DNA of 64,000 nucleotides from Pontiella desulfatans (GCF_900890425.1 NZ_CAAHFG010000001.1:1426001-1490000), one strand, 5' to 3'. Shown: positions 46,638 through 55,168, counted from the stretch's first letter. Made by a program: numbers and translations. The notes: generated by a model from the sequence alone, not told the origin.

Positions 46638-47483
46638 TCATGTTCTGACTGCTCCTTCCATGAATACCTCGGCGGGGGTGCGTTTGTCCAGAGCGCTGTG
46701 CTTCCTCTCGTGGTTGTAATATTTAAAATAGCTGTCAAGGCCCCGATGCAACGCATGCCCGTCGGCATAGCATGCGGGATAGATTTTCTCATACTTCACC
46801 GACCACCACAGTCGTTCGATGAATACGTTGTCCAACGCCCGGCCTCGCCCGTCCATGCTGATGGTGATGTTCTCGTTTAACAGGACACCGGTGAAGGCGT
46901 TCGAGGTGAACTGGCTTCCTTGGTCGGTGTTGAATATCTCCGGATTCCCCTGCGTCAGCGCACGCTCCAGCGCATCAACGCAGAACGTGCTCTCCATGGT
47001 GCTTGAGAGCTCCCAGGCGAGCACATAGCGGCTGTACCAGTCGATTACGGCGGTCAGGTACATGTATCCATGCCGCATCGGGATGTAGGTGATGTCCGTA
47101 CTCCAAACCTGGTTCACCCGTTCGATGTCCACATTGCGCAGCAAATAAGGGTAGATCTTGTGCCTCGGGGCGGGCTTGCTCGTGTGCGGACCGGGCGTGA
47201 TGGCCTGAATCCCCATCAGCTGCATGAGGCGGGCGACCCGCTTGTGATTGACATCATAGTCTTGATCACGCAACCAGTCCGTCATGCGTGGATAGCCGAA
47301 CTCCGGATGCCGGAGATACTGCTCGTCGATCAAACGCATCAGAAGCAGGTTCTCCGGCGTTTCCGGGGCGGGGTCGTAGTAGAAGCCCGATCTGGGGACG
47401 CCTGCGAGCCTACACTGCCGCCGAACCGAATAATCGGTGCCGGGCTCCACCCAGCTGCGGCGCGTTGAAAGCGGCAGGCTCAT
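46638..47483 (-). CDS. IS3-family transposase OrfB (type 2, copy B)
   Basis: Identical to the copy A product as far as can be seen: STDITYIPM, NTDQGSQFTS, IERLWWSVKYE. ATG 47483 overlaps the OrfA stop. Confidence 0.9.
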   Translation of the reverse strand: MSLPLSTRRSWVEPGTDYSVRRQCRLAGVPRSGFYYDPAPETPENLLLMRLIDEQYLRHPEFGYPRMTDWLRDQDYDVNHKRVARLMQLMGIQAITPGPHTSKPAPRHKIYPYLLRNVDIERVNQVWSTDITYIPMRHGYMYLTAVIDWYSRYVLAWELSSTMESTFCVDALERALTQGNPEIFNTDQGSQFTSNAFTGVLLNENITISMDGRGRALDNVFIERLWWSVKYEKIYPACYADGHALHRGLDSYFKYYNHERKHSALDKRTPAEVFMEGAVRT

Positions 47484-47764
47484 AGCTTTTTTTCGAGCCA
47501 CTTCACGTCCATCTTCAGACGCCCGATCTCTTCGTAAAGTGGAGCCGTAAGCTCTTCTTCCGTTTGAGCCTGCTTCTTTTTCCCCGATGCAAAAAGATCC
47601 GGCGCATTCGAAAGCAACTGCTTCTTCCAATCCGAAATCTGGTTCGGATGGACCTGATATTCCGATGCCAGCTCCGCCAATGTCTTCACGCCCTTGATGG
47701 CCTCAATCGCCACCTTGGCCTTGAACTTGTCCGTGAATGTTCTTCGTTTTCTTCCCATTTCCAT
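47480..47764 (-). CDS. IS3-family OrfA (type 2, copy B)
   Basis: Identical 94-residue HTH/leucine-rich OrfA, ending at the A7 slippage run. Confidence 0.9.
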   Translation of the reverse strand: MEMGRKRRTFTDKFKAKVAIEAIKGVKTLAELASEYQVHPNQISDWKKQLLSNAPDLFASGKKKQAQTEEELTAPLYEEIGRLKMDVKWLEKKL

Positions 47765-48121
47765 GCGTCCTTTTGTACCATGTTGAGGACGCAGGTTCCA
47801 CTTAAGCCGGTGGTCCGAAAATCGGGGTTAAGCGCATATGGCAGAGATTATTTTTCGATCAAAGGTATCCCGACATTATACGAACACAATCTAAAATCAT
47901 TTAACTTCCACTCAGACCCATTATTTTGGGAACAAAACCAAGCACGCTTATATGTAGACGAAGGTCGGAGAATTCAACCTTCATTCTGCACAGGGTGTAA
48001 CTATCTTATTTTTCTTGGCCATCCATATCATGTAAGAAGTTTTGAACGTATTATTGATACAAAAAACGACAAGTGGCTGGTCTATGTTAAGAAAAAAGCA
48101 GAAGAGCAAAAACAAAAATCG

Positions 48122-48199
48122 AACCAACGGGTTGACCCTACTGTGAAAACGCCCGTTGAGTCAGGCAACGAACAAGGCACAGCGGGTCACCCGTAAAAG
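48122..48199 (+). other. attC-like recombination site 3
   Basis: Left arm 48128-48145 (CGGGTTGACCCTACTGTG) pairs with 48178-48193 (CACAGCGGGTCACCCG), the same 18/16 geometry as sites 1 and 2. Spacer AAAACGCCCGTTGAGTC. The right boundary is degenerate (GTAAAAG instead of GTTRRRY). It overlaps the 3' end of the cassette 3 reading frame and is the last site seen; the array seems to end here. Confidence 0.78.
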
Positions 48200-48266
48200 G
48201 GGTCAGTCCGCACATTGCGTCATTAAGATAATTGACTGCCTGATTCCAGCGGCGTAGTTTCCGTCT

Positions 48267-48518
48267 ATGCCGAGAGCAGTCAGACATGAGTATGAGGGTG
48301 CGGTGTATCATGTGATGTGCCGCGGGAATAACGGGCAGTCGATTTTTGAATCGGTTCACCAAGATGGTTATTCCAATGCGCCGCCGGTTGCCGTTGAAGA
48401 AGGAAGTGGCCAGCGGCTGTTTCTTTCTACTTTGCAAGAGGTTTGCGAGCAGGCGGGCTGGATTGTTCATGCCTATGTGCTGATGTCGAACCATTATCAT
48501 CTCCTGCTGGAAACACCC
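48267..48518 (+). pseudogene. REP-associated tyrosine (Y1) transposase fragment
   Basis: The frame opens MPRAVRHEYEGAVYHVMCRGNN and contains VHAYVLMSNHYHLLLETP with the His-x-His metal motif of Y1/IS200-like TnpA(REP) proteins. The region between is degenerate, and homology stops after LLLETP, before the catalytic Tyr, so the protein is non-functional. The frame itself continues to 48776 without recognisable content. Confidence 0.8.
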
Positions 48519-48893
48519 GTTCTGTCAAAAGTTTTCGGCCATATTGGCCATATCATGCCCAAAACCAATGGGTTGCGACAAAATCGCCGCTCTCCCCCCT
48601 TTTGGGTGTCTTTTGGGGGAGTTGTCCATAGGCGTCGGCTCGGCGAGAATGGGCGTAAGTCACTCGTCGGAGGCGAGTTGGCGACTGTGGTCAACTCCCT
48701 CCGCAACCTCTTCATTGCATTCCTTTTACGCTCAGTTTTCATAAAATTTTTGACAGAACCATTTATCTGTGCTTAATAAGGGAAGCTGATAATTAATGAC
48801 ATGCTGTTTTTACTGTAACCGCTTTCAGATTTCAAGTTTTTTTGGACGATTCATGGGATCCTCCGGGGGATCGGCCGGTGCATTTGAATCAAA
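48519..48893. other. Gap after the transposase fragment
   Basis: 375 bp with no convincing gene: degenerate DNA to ~48780, then the TGTAACCGCTTTCA site. It marks the boundary between the mobile zone and the minus-strand sulfatase operon. Confidence 0.4.
48814..48827. promoter_or_regulatory. Orphan copy of the second operator motif
   Basis: TGTAACCGCTTTCA (reverse complement TGAAAGCGGTTACA), matching the operator-like sites upstream of the 55-63 kb genes. Here it lies downstream of the aldo/keto reductase gene and has no obvious gene to control. Confidence 0.4.
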
Positions 48894-49835
48894 TTACCAA
48901 GGGAGCAGGTTGGTTCCGTTGTTTGTGTGTTCGTTCCAGAAGGTTTCAAGGCGACTGCGCTCGCTCATCGTGAGCTGACTGCCGGATGCTCCCATATTTG
49001 TTTCCAGCTGTCGGATTGAACGGGCGCCCGGAATTACACATCCGACCTCTGGATAGGAAAGCAGGTAGGCCAGGGCTTTTTGAGGCAGCGGGGTGCCGTC
49101 TTCTGTCAGCCAGGCCAGTTGGTCAATCAATTCCGCGCGCTGTCGGATTTGTTCGGGTGTCCAGCGGTCGCGCACGCCGGTGAAGGTGCTCTGTGCATTG
49201 TATTTACCCGATAGCCATCCGCTGTCGAGCGGCACCTTGGTCAGGATGCCGACATCTTTTTCGCGAACCAGGTCGAACGTCCGGCGCGCATCCTGATGCA
49301 GGATGTTGAACAACACTTCGAGCACCTGGGCATCCGAGGTTTCCAGACATTGGAAAATTTCGTCCGACCAGTCCAGGCTGGCGCCGTAGAAGCGGATTTT
49401 TCCCTGGTCGCGCGCTTTGCGCACGGCATCCCAGATGGGGTGCGAGCCGTCGCGGAATTCGGGGTGGGGGCTGTGCAGCATGAAGACATCGAGATAGTCG
49501 GTCTGAAGCCGTTCGAGCGAATCGTGCAGGCTCTGCCACATCCACTCCTCGGAATAATCGGTTCCGCCGCCGGGAACATGGCCGAATTTGCTGACGAGCA
49601 CGACTTCGTCACGACGGCCTTTCAGTGCTTCGCCCAACAGTCGCTCGGAATGCGTGTCGGTATAGTTCGGGGCGGTATCGAACAGGTTGCAGCCCAGGTC
49701 CAGTGCGCAATGCACAAGCGCATGAGCTTCCTTGTCCTCTATGGTGCCCCAGAATTCACTCGAGCCCAGCTGCCAGGTTCCGTAGCCGACTTCGGATACT
49801 TCGAGTCCGGTTTTTCCTAACCTTCGTTTTTTCAT
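48894..49835 (-). CDS. Aldo/keto reductase
   Basis: A 313-residue NAD(P)H-dependent aldo/keto reductase. Catalytic tetrad visible: Asp and Tyr in CNLFDTAPNYTDTHSE, Lys in VVLVSKFGH, His in VFMLHSPHPEF. C-terminal cofactor-binding part ALAYLLSYPEVGCVIPGARSIRQLETNM. Start at 49835: the ATG overlaps the sulfatase stop (ATGA), so the two are translationally coupled; the longer upstream frame is a shadow of the sulfatase. No signal peptide, so cytoplasmic. Related enzymes oxidise or reduce deoxysugars such as L-fucose or L-rhamnose, a plausible but unproven role here. Confidence 0.92.
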   Translation of the reverse strand: MKKRRLGKTGLEVSEVGYGTWQLGSSEFWGTIEDKEAHALVHCALDLGCNLFDTAPNYTDTHSERLLGEALKGRRDEVVLVSKFGHVPGGGTDYSEEWMWQSLHDSLERLQTDYLDVFMLHSPHPEFRDGSHPIWDAVRKARDQGKIRFYGASLDWSDEIFQCLETSDAQVLEVLFNILHQDARRTFDLVREKDVGILTKVPLDSGWLSGKYNAQSTFTGVRDRWTPEQIRQRAELIDQLAWLTEDGTPLPQKALAYLLSYPEVGCVIPGARSIRQLETNMGASGSQLTMSERSRLETFWNEHTNNGTNLLPW

Positions 49836-51421
49836 CGGTGGAGTTTTCCTGTGTGGATGTAGGGGGCTTCGAAGGCGGAGTCGGGCACTGCGTTTTCTTT
49901 GCGCTGCGCTGCGAGTTTCTTTTTCATGCGCTCGACAACGGTGCTGTATTCCGGGTTGTTGTGCAGGCTCTTTACTTCGTTCGGGTCGTTCTGGATGTCG
50001 AACAGTTCGCAGGTGTCGTCGGTGTAGTAGTGAATCAGTTTGTAGCGGCTGTCGCGCACGCCGTCGTGACGCGGAACGTTGTGTTCGCCATTGGTGTAGT
50101 AGTGGTAATAGATTGTCTGGCGCCAATGACTATTTTGGCCTTCGGCCAGAAGAGGGAGAAGAGATTGGCCCTGCATTTCTGGGGGGGCTTCAAGTCCGGC
50201 GGCAGAGAGCAGGGTGGGGGCGTAGTCAATGTTCTGTACCAGCTCGCTGACTTCGGTGCCGGGTTTGATTTTTCCGGGCCAGCGGACGACGAGCGGCATG
50301 CGCAGGGACTCTTCATACATCCAGCGTTTGTCGGCCATGCCGTGTTCGCCGATGTAGTAGGACTGGTCGGAGGAATAGATGACGATGGTGTCGTTTTCGA
50401 GATCGTTGTCTTCGAGCCACTGAAGCAGGCGGCCGACGTTCTGGTCGACGGCCGCGACGCAGCGCAGGTAGCTCTTCAGCATGGTCTGGTATTTGAAGCG
50501 CTGGAGCCGAACCGGATCCTGGGACGCTTTGCTATGCATGAAGTCGTAGTAGGCCTGAACCTGTTCGTCGTAGGCTTTGTGCCAGGCTTCGACCTGTTCG
50601 GGCGTCATGCGCTTGAGCGCTTTTTTATGTTCGTTGTCCTGCGGGTAGTCGGTGCCTTTGGGCGGGATCATCGCCAGCTTGGCGGTATCGAGTCCCATCC
50701 AGTGTTTAGAAAGATAGGGCTGACGGTTTTTATAGTTGTCGAGCAGGGTTTCCGGTTCCGGCAAATCCTGATCCTTATACATTTCCGCATTGCGGATGGG
50801 CGGCAGCTGCGGGACGTGCGGCGATTTAAACTGGCACATCAGCAGGAAAGGTTTTTCCTGATCGCGGTTTTCCAGCCATTGAATGGACCGATCAGTAATC
50901 ACATCGGTGGAATAGCCCATGAGCGTTTCAGGACCGTTAATCGTGTTAAAATTCGGGTTGAAATAATCGCCCTGTCCTCCGGATGAGGCCAGCACCATCC
51001 AGTAATCAAATTCATCTACAGGATCCGGCTTCAGGTGCCACTTTCCGATCAGGGCTGTCTGGTAGCCGGCCTGTTCTTTGAGCAGGCGCGGGAAGATTGT
51101 TTGGCTGCCGTCCCATTTGGCACCGTTATAGGTGACGCCGTTGAGATGGCTGTGTTTGCCGGTGAGGACGGTGGCGCGGCTGGGCTGACAGATGGAGTTG
51201 GCACAAAAACTTTCGCGGAAGATGGCACCTTCCTGAGCCAACCGGTCAATGTTCGGGGTGGGGTTGAGCGGGGCCATGCGGCCGTTGTATGCACCGATGG
51301 CCTGTGTGGAGTGGTCGTCGGAAAAGATGAAGAGAATATTGGGTGGTTGCTGGATCGGTTTAGCCCCAGCCAAAGCGGATGAGACCGTGAGTGCGGCTGT
51401 AAGTATATATGCGAGTTTCAT
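49832..51421 (-). CDS. Sulfatase (formylglycine type, S1)
   Basis: A 529-residue exported sulfatase. Start at 51421 (AAGGATA upstream) gives signal peptide MKLAYILTAALTVSSALAGA; an open frame reaching 51541 is not used. NILFIFSDDHSTQAIGAYNG; activation motif CQPSR with Cys78; TALIGKWHL; IYSSDQSYYIGEHGMADKRWMYEESLRMPLVVRWPG; C-terminal LFDIQNDPNEVKSLHNNPEY. Complete. It lies 16 bp after the fusion sulfatase and is coupled to the reductase. Confidence 0.95.
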   Translation of the reverse strand: MKLAYILTAALTVSSALAGAKPIQQPPNILFIFSDDHSTQAIGAYNGRMAPLNPTPNIDRLAQEGAIFRESFCANSICQPSRATVLTGKHSHLNGVTYNGAKWDGSQTIFPRLLKEQAGYQTALIGKWHLKPDPVDEFDYWMVLASSGGQGDYFNPNFNTINGPETLMGYSTDVITDRSIQWLENRDQEKPFLLMCQFKSPHVPQLPPIRNAEMYKDQDLPEPETLLDNYKNRQPYLSKHWMGLDTAKLAMIPPKGTDYPQDNEHKKALKRMTPEQVEAWHKAYDEQVQAYYDFMHSKASQDPVRLQRFKYQTMLKSYLRCVAAVDQNVGRLLQWLEDNDLENDTIVIYSSDQSYYIGEHGMADKRWMYEESLRMPLVVRWPGKIKPGTEVSELVQNIDYAPTLLSAAGLEAPPEMQGQSLLPLLAEGQNSHWRQTIYYHYYTNGEHNVPRHDGVRDSRYKLIHYYTDDTCELFDIQNDPNEVKSLHNNPEYSTVVERMKKKLAAQRKENAVPDSAFEAPYIHTGKLHR

Positions 51422-51437
51422 AATGCTGTATCCTTGT

Positions 51438-54290
51438 CTATTGAAAAACCAACCTGAAGAAATTATGTCTGTCCGAGGGCGAGACGTCCATCCTGTACGA
51501 TTCTTCTTCGTAATCAGGATCTTCAGTTGAATGCGGGCCATCGAAAAGAATGGCGTTGGCTTGATTCCATGCTCCGGTCAAAGTGTTATTTTGTTCTATG
51601 TTGTATAGCGGTGCGGGGATGTTGTTTTCTCCTGAGGGCGCTACCCGTTTTCTGTAGGTGACTTCAACCCGGTTCGATGGCGAGAGCGGTTTAAAGTTCC
51701 AGGAAAGACCGTTGGTATGAACCGAAGGTGAATCGACAGGAAGACCCAGAAGATATTCTTCCAGATTAGAGATGCCATCGTTATCCATGTCGGTGCCGGG
51801 GAAGGCCGATTCCACCCATTCAGCCACATTGGTTGCTTCGTATATGACATGATATTCCGGAAGTCGAATGTCCATATGATAGGTGGTATTTGAACTCCAG
51901 CGGGACGCATCGGTGATCAGGTCAAATTCAGCCAGCGTATTGGTGTAGTGGGTGTACAACCGTTCGACGACTGCCGGATGTTCTGGATAGAGATCCGTGG
52001 TTTCGCTGATGTCATCAATAATTCGATAGAGGCCGGGCGGGGTGGATTCGTTCCGGTCATGATCAACCAGTTTCCATTCATTGTCGCGCGCCACCCAGCG
52101 ATCATTATGCCACCAGAGAACAATATCATTCGGCGGGGTTGCTGTTTGTCCGGTAATAGCGGGAATGAGGTTGTTACCATCCATAATATCTTCCGGAGCG
52201 AAGCTTCCTCCTGCGAGATTGACGGCGGTAGGCAACAGGTCGAGTCCGGAGACCGTGAAGTCATAACTGAGACCTTCCGGCAGTTGATCTTTCCATTGCA
52301 TGCAGAAGGGGACGCGGATTCCGCCATCCCAGAGGTCGCCTTTCACGCCGCGCAGCGGCGTATTATAAGACTCGTTTCCACCTCCTGCGCCCGTGCCGCC
52401 GTTATCGCTGAAGAAAATAATCATTGTATCTTCCTCGATGTTGTTGGTTCGGACGGCATCAAGAATGTTTCCAACCGCCAGGTCCATAGAATAAACCATG
52501 CTGATCAGTTTTTCCCGGATCGTCAGGGCGGCAGCATTTTTACCGAACAGAATCTGTGAGTGTTCATCCGATGCGGTCATTGGGCCGTGCGGTGCATTGA
52601 ATGGTACATAGAGATAGAATGGTTCATGTGCATGTCGGTTAATGAACGAGACGGCCTCGCGTCCGAAGGCGTCGGTGATATATTCGTCTTCCCGGTCGAC
52701 CGGAAACATGCCGCGCATGATACGGCGGTTCAGGTTTTCGTTGGTGTTGTCTTCGGGGTAGTAGCTGGTTGCCCCATTGTTAAACCCGAAAAATTCATCG
52801 AATCCGCGGTGTGGCGGAAAATGATCGCGGGAATCGCCTCCATGCCATTTCCCGATCATACCCGTGGCGTAGCCCAGATCCTGCATGCGATGACCGAAAC
52901 AGGTCATATCGGTTGGAATGCCATCCTGCATAATTTCACCGGTAGCCGGATCTTCCATATGCCAGGTGGCGGGGGTGTCGTGCAGGGCAAAGCGGTTCTG
53001 GTACTGCCCGGTCATCAGCCCGCCGCGGGAGGGGGAGCAGACGGGGCCGCAGGCATAGCCTGCGGTGAAGGTCACGCCGTTGGCGGCAATAGTGTCAATA
53101 TTGGGGGTGATAATATCTGATGCGCCCAGTGGCTGAAATCCGCAGTCGGCATAACCGAGGTCATCGGCAAACAGGATAATGATGTTGGGCTTTGCGACGG
53201 GAGGGGCAGTATTGATTTCCCGCACCCAGATAAAGCCTTGTGTGTATAGGGGGGCGGTGAACCATTCAAGTCCAGGAGCGAGGGAGGGGAGGGTTAGTGT
53301 GTGGAATTGGCCGGAAATAGCTCCGTTGATGTTTCCGTCAAACAGGTCGAATGCATCACCCGCTTCCAAAGGATCACTATCGTTCAGCAGGGTAATATTG
53401 AGGACGCCATCACAAATGATCGATCCATCGGTTTTAATTTTGTCAGCCGACCGGATCGTTCCTGATTTAGCAATCTCGAGGGACGTGGTGGACGATGTGC
53501 CGAAGGCGATGTCAGCTAGATCCATATCGAGGATGCTGCCGATGGTTCCATCGCTGAGATCTGCCCCTTCTGCGGGATCGAAGGACGGGGGCGTGTAGAC
53601 GGTCGCTGCGGTGTAGCCGATGGTGGCACTTTCCATCGTGAACCAGGCGGCTGTATCGACGGTATTCGGTGTAATGACATCGAGTTTCCATTCAATGGAA
53701 ATGCCGGTGATGGTTTCGTAAGTGATACCACCATCGACAAATGGATCTGTGTCCCATGTGATTGTGTTCCATGCGGCGATAACCGCATCTTCCATTGCGG
53801 ATCCGCTGGTGGCCTCCGTATTGAAAATATTTGTTAAGCCGCTGGTGGCTGTGTAGTTCGTATCCGTTGTCATCAGCGTGATCTCATACCCCATTTGGTA
53901 ATTCTGATCATCTGTCGCAATATTGATGAAGCTGGCTACACCGGCAAATGCAATATCGGCGACATTAAAGTTGGGGGAGATAGCGGTTAATTTTGTGGTG
54001 GATGGGTTATAGTCCGAATCCTCCGTGACAGCTGTGTCATCCAGCAGGTTGATCGGTGCTGTAAATGAAAGAGTTGATGTGGGAGCCGTTGCTCCGGAGC
54101 TTGTTTTGTATTGCACAGCGCCGCCGTTTTTTCCGGCATTATAGTAAATCATCTCTTCACCGGTGGTAGGCAGGTTGCCATCCGGAGGCGATGTGAAAGA
54201 GGGATCATCCAGCAGGTTGTTTACCTGGATTCCGCCGGCATAGAGTCCAGTTGCTACAACTAGTGTTGTTATCAGAATTAACTTGTTCAC
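51438..54290 (-). CDS. Sulfatase fused to an N-terminal passenger-like beta domain and a C-terminal module
   Basis: A 950-residue exported protein. GTG 54290, with AAAAGG at 7-bp spacing, gives MNKLILITTLVVATGLYAGG. Residues ~20-360 are beta-rich and end in GDAFDLFDGNINGAISGQFHTLTLPSLAPGLEWFTAPLYTQGFIWV, a block otherwise seen just before PEP-CTERM tails in this window. Residues ~370-790 are a full sulfatase: NIIILFADDLGYADCG, activation motif CSPSR (Cys418), GMIGKWHGGDSRDHFPPHRGFDEFFG, FFSDNGGTGAGGG, LRGVKGDLWDGGIRVPFCMQW. The C-terminus has DMDNDGISNLEEYLLG followed by a ~100-residue beta module ending FFRLVFQ. The combination suggests a surface-displayed sulfatase. Confidence 0.9.
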   Translation of the reverse strand: MNKLILITTLVVATGLYAGGIQVNNLLDDPSFTSPPDGNLPTTGEEMIYYNAGKNGGAVQYKTSSGATAPTSTLSFTAPINLLDDTAVTEDSDYNPSTTKLTAISPNFNVADIAFAGVASFINIATDDQNYQMGYEITLMTTDTNYTATSGLTNIFNTEATSGSAMEDAVIAAWNTITWDTDPFVDGGITYETITGISIEWKLDVITPNTVDTAAWFTMESATIGYTAATVYTPPSFDPAEGADLSDGTIGSILDMDLADIAFGTSSTTSLEIAKSGTIRSADKIKTDGSIICDGVLNITLLNDSDPLEAGDAFDLFDGNINGAISGQFHTLTLPSLAPGLEWFTAPLYTQGFIWVREINTAPPVAKPNIIILFADDLGYADCGFQPLGASDIITPNIDTIAANGVTFTAGYACGPVCSPSRGGLMTGQYQNRFALHDTPATWHMEDPATGEIMQDGIPTDMTCFGHRMQDLGYATGMIGKWHGGDSRDHFPPHRGFDEFFGFNNGATSYYPEDNTNENLNRRIMRGMFPVDREDEYITDAFGREAVSFINRHAHEPFYLYVPFNAPHGPMTASDEHSQILFGKNAAALTIREKLISMVYSMDLAVGNILDAVRTNNIEEDTMIIFFSDNGGTGAGGGNESYNTPLRGVKGDLWDGGIRVPFCMQWKDQLPEGLSYDFTVSGLDLLPTAVNLAGGSFAPEDIMDGNNLIPAITGQTATPPNDIVLWWHNDRWVARDNEWKLVDHDRNESTPPGLYRIIDDISETTDLYPEHPAVVERLYTHYTNTLAEFDLITDASRWSSNTTYHMDIRLPEYHVIYEATNVAEWVESAFPGTDMDNDGISNLEEYLLGLPVDSPSVHTNGLSWNFKPLSPSNRVEVTYRKRVAPSGENNIPAPLYNIEQNNTLTGAWNQANAILFDGPHSTEDPDYEEESYRMDVSPSDRHNFFRLVFQ

Positions 54291-54312
54291 ATTCCAGCCT
54301 TTTAGGATGAGC

Positions 54313-54337
54313 AAAAAGGCCGCTGAACGGGCTTTTT
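54313..54337. terminator. Hairpin between the PEP-CTERM gene and the fusion sulfatase gene
   Basis: AAAAAGGCC/GGGCTTTTT with one mismatch, A- and T-runs on both sides. On the minus strand it could reduce readthrough from the PEP-CTERM gene into the sulfatase operon. Confidence 0.5.
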
Positions 54338-54361
54338 ACAACTTTATGAAGGATTGTTAAT

Positions 54362-55168
54362 CTACATCATGAAGCGGCGGCGTACAAATAGAAGCGTGCC
54401 GCCCATTGCTGCAATCAATCCGAGTGTGGCCGGTTCAGGGATTACACTAACACCATCGACAACATAGTTATCAAAGGAACTATTGAAATTTGACGTGTTG
54501 TTCTTGTTGACCAAACCGGTCACCTTGAACTCCACACTTTGATCTGTAGCAAGTGCTCCCAGCGAAGAAAGGTCAAAGCTGACGTTCTGATCAATCACGG
54601 ATGTGGTTGATGCCGTCAATCCCCAGCCGGTTGCGCGGGTAGTTGTTCCCACGTTGTACATATCAAGCGTACTGCCCGTTGTGCCTGTGGGATTCGTGAC
54701 GGTCTGGACTTCTCCGATGCTATTGGTCGCTCCGCCAATAATTGCATAAAGGCCAATGGAATCCATTACACTTGCACCGTCGGAATAGACGGAAACATCA
54801 AGACTAAGTGTTGCCCCGGAAAAGTTCAGGTACTCACCTGCTGTTAGAGGATTCAACGTGAATTTAACGCCGGATTCAGTTGCAGCCATAGAGACCGTGT
54901 CGCTGTCATTGAAGGAACGCTGATTGATGTAGTAGGCAATTCCGCCTACGCCATCGGAACGCTCGGCTAGTTGCTGGACTTGGGGATTGGTTCCTGGAGC
55001 GGGATTCGCAAGTTCAAAGCTCATAGGCGTAGCACCAATTGCTCCTCCGCTAACTGATGCACTAAAATCGTTGTTGTTAAAGTCATATGTAATGACTGCT
55101 CCAAACGTTGATAGTGCCATGGCAGTACTCGCTGTCACTAAGACCGCTAATGCATATATCTTCATCAT
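54362..55168 (-). CDS. PEP-CTERM exported protein
   Basis: A 268-residue exported protein: signal peptide MMKIYALAVLVTASTAMALSTFG, beta-sandwich-like middle (ITYDFNNNDFSASVSGG, LNPLTAGEYLNFSGATLSLDVSVYSDG, DQSVEFKVTGLVN), and PEP-CTERM tail VIPEPATLGLIAAMGGTLLFVRRRF. No enzyme motif. It is the first gene after the operator-like site at 55190 and heads the sulfatase-reductase run; the ribosome binding site is weak. Confidence 0.88.
   Translation of the reverse strand: MMKIYALAVLVTASTAMALSTFGAVITYDFNNNDFSASVSGGAIGATPMSFELANPAPGTNPQVQQLAERSDGVGGIAYYINQRSFNDSDTVSMAATESGVKFTLNPLTAGEYLNFSGATLSLDVSVYSDGASVMDSIGLYAIIGGATNSIGEVQTVTNPTGTTGSTLDMYNVGTTTRATGWGLTASTTSVIDQNVSFDLSSLGALATDQSVEFKVTGLVNKNNTSNFNSSFDNYVVDGVSVIPEPATLGLIAAMGGTLLFVRRRFMM

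Larger units (their letters stand above)
46456..47836 (-). mobile_element. IS3-family insertion sequence (type 2), copy B, in cassette 3
   Basis: 1381 bp, same ends as copy A with one base different near the left end (CCTT for CCTA). 3-bp target duplication TAT (46453-46455 and 47837-47839). Its own duplication shows it transposed independently and was not copied together with flanking cassette DNA. Confidence 0.93.
46234..48196 (+). pseudogene. Integron cassette 3: secreted protein gene split by IS copy B
   Basis: Pieces 46234-46455 and 47840-48196 join in frame at ...EEVIKGNAY / GRDYFSIKGIP, giving a 192-residue protein. It has a signal peptide (MNVKLLSTCLCGTLILLFTSG), then CHQDELIGRTQNIVLATVISAVS...VLYQFKTEEVIKG and a Cys-containing second half (SFCTGCNYLIFLGHPYHVRSFERI). 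The alternating 'origin...VEEVIKG' style recalls small secreted beta-barrel proteins, but I do not recognise a family. The last ~25 residues are encoded by the attC-like site itself; the frame stops only at its right end. Confidence 0.78.

Noticed and set aside
48519-48776. Continuation of the REP transposase frame as coding sequence
   Set aside because: After LLLETP the translated sequence has no similarity to the family and includes low-complexity text; treated as decayed DNA.
51421-51541. N-terminal extension of the 49832 sulfatase to 51541
   Set aside because: The extension overlaps the fusion sulfatase gene and would bury the signal peptide; ATG 51421 has a ribosome binding site.
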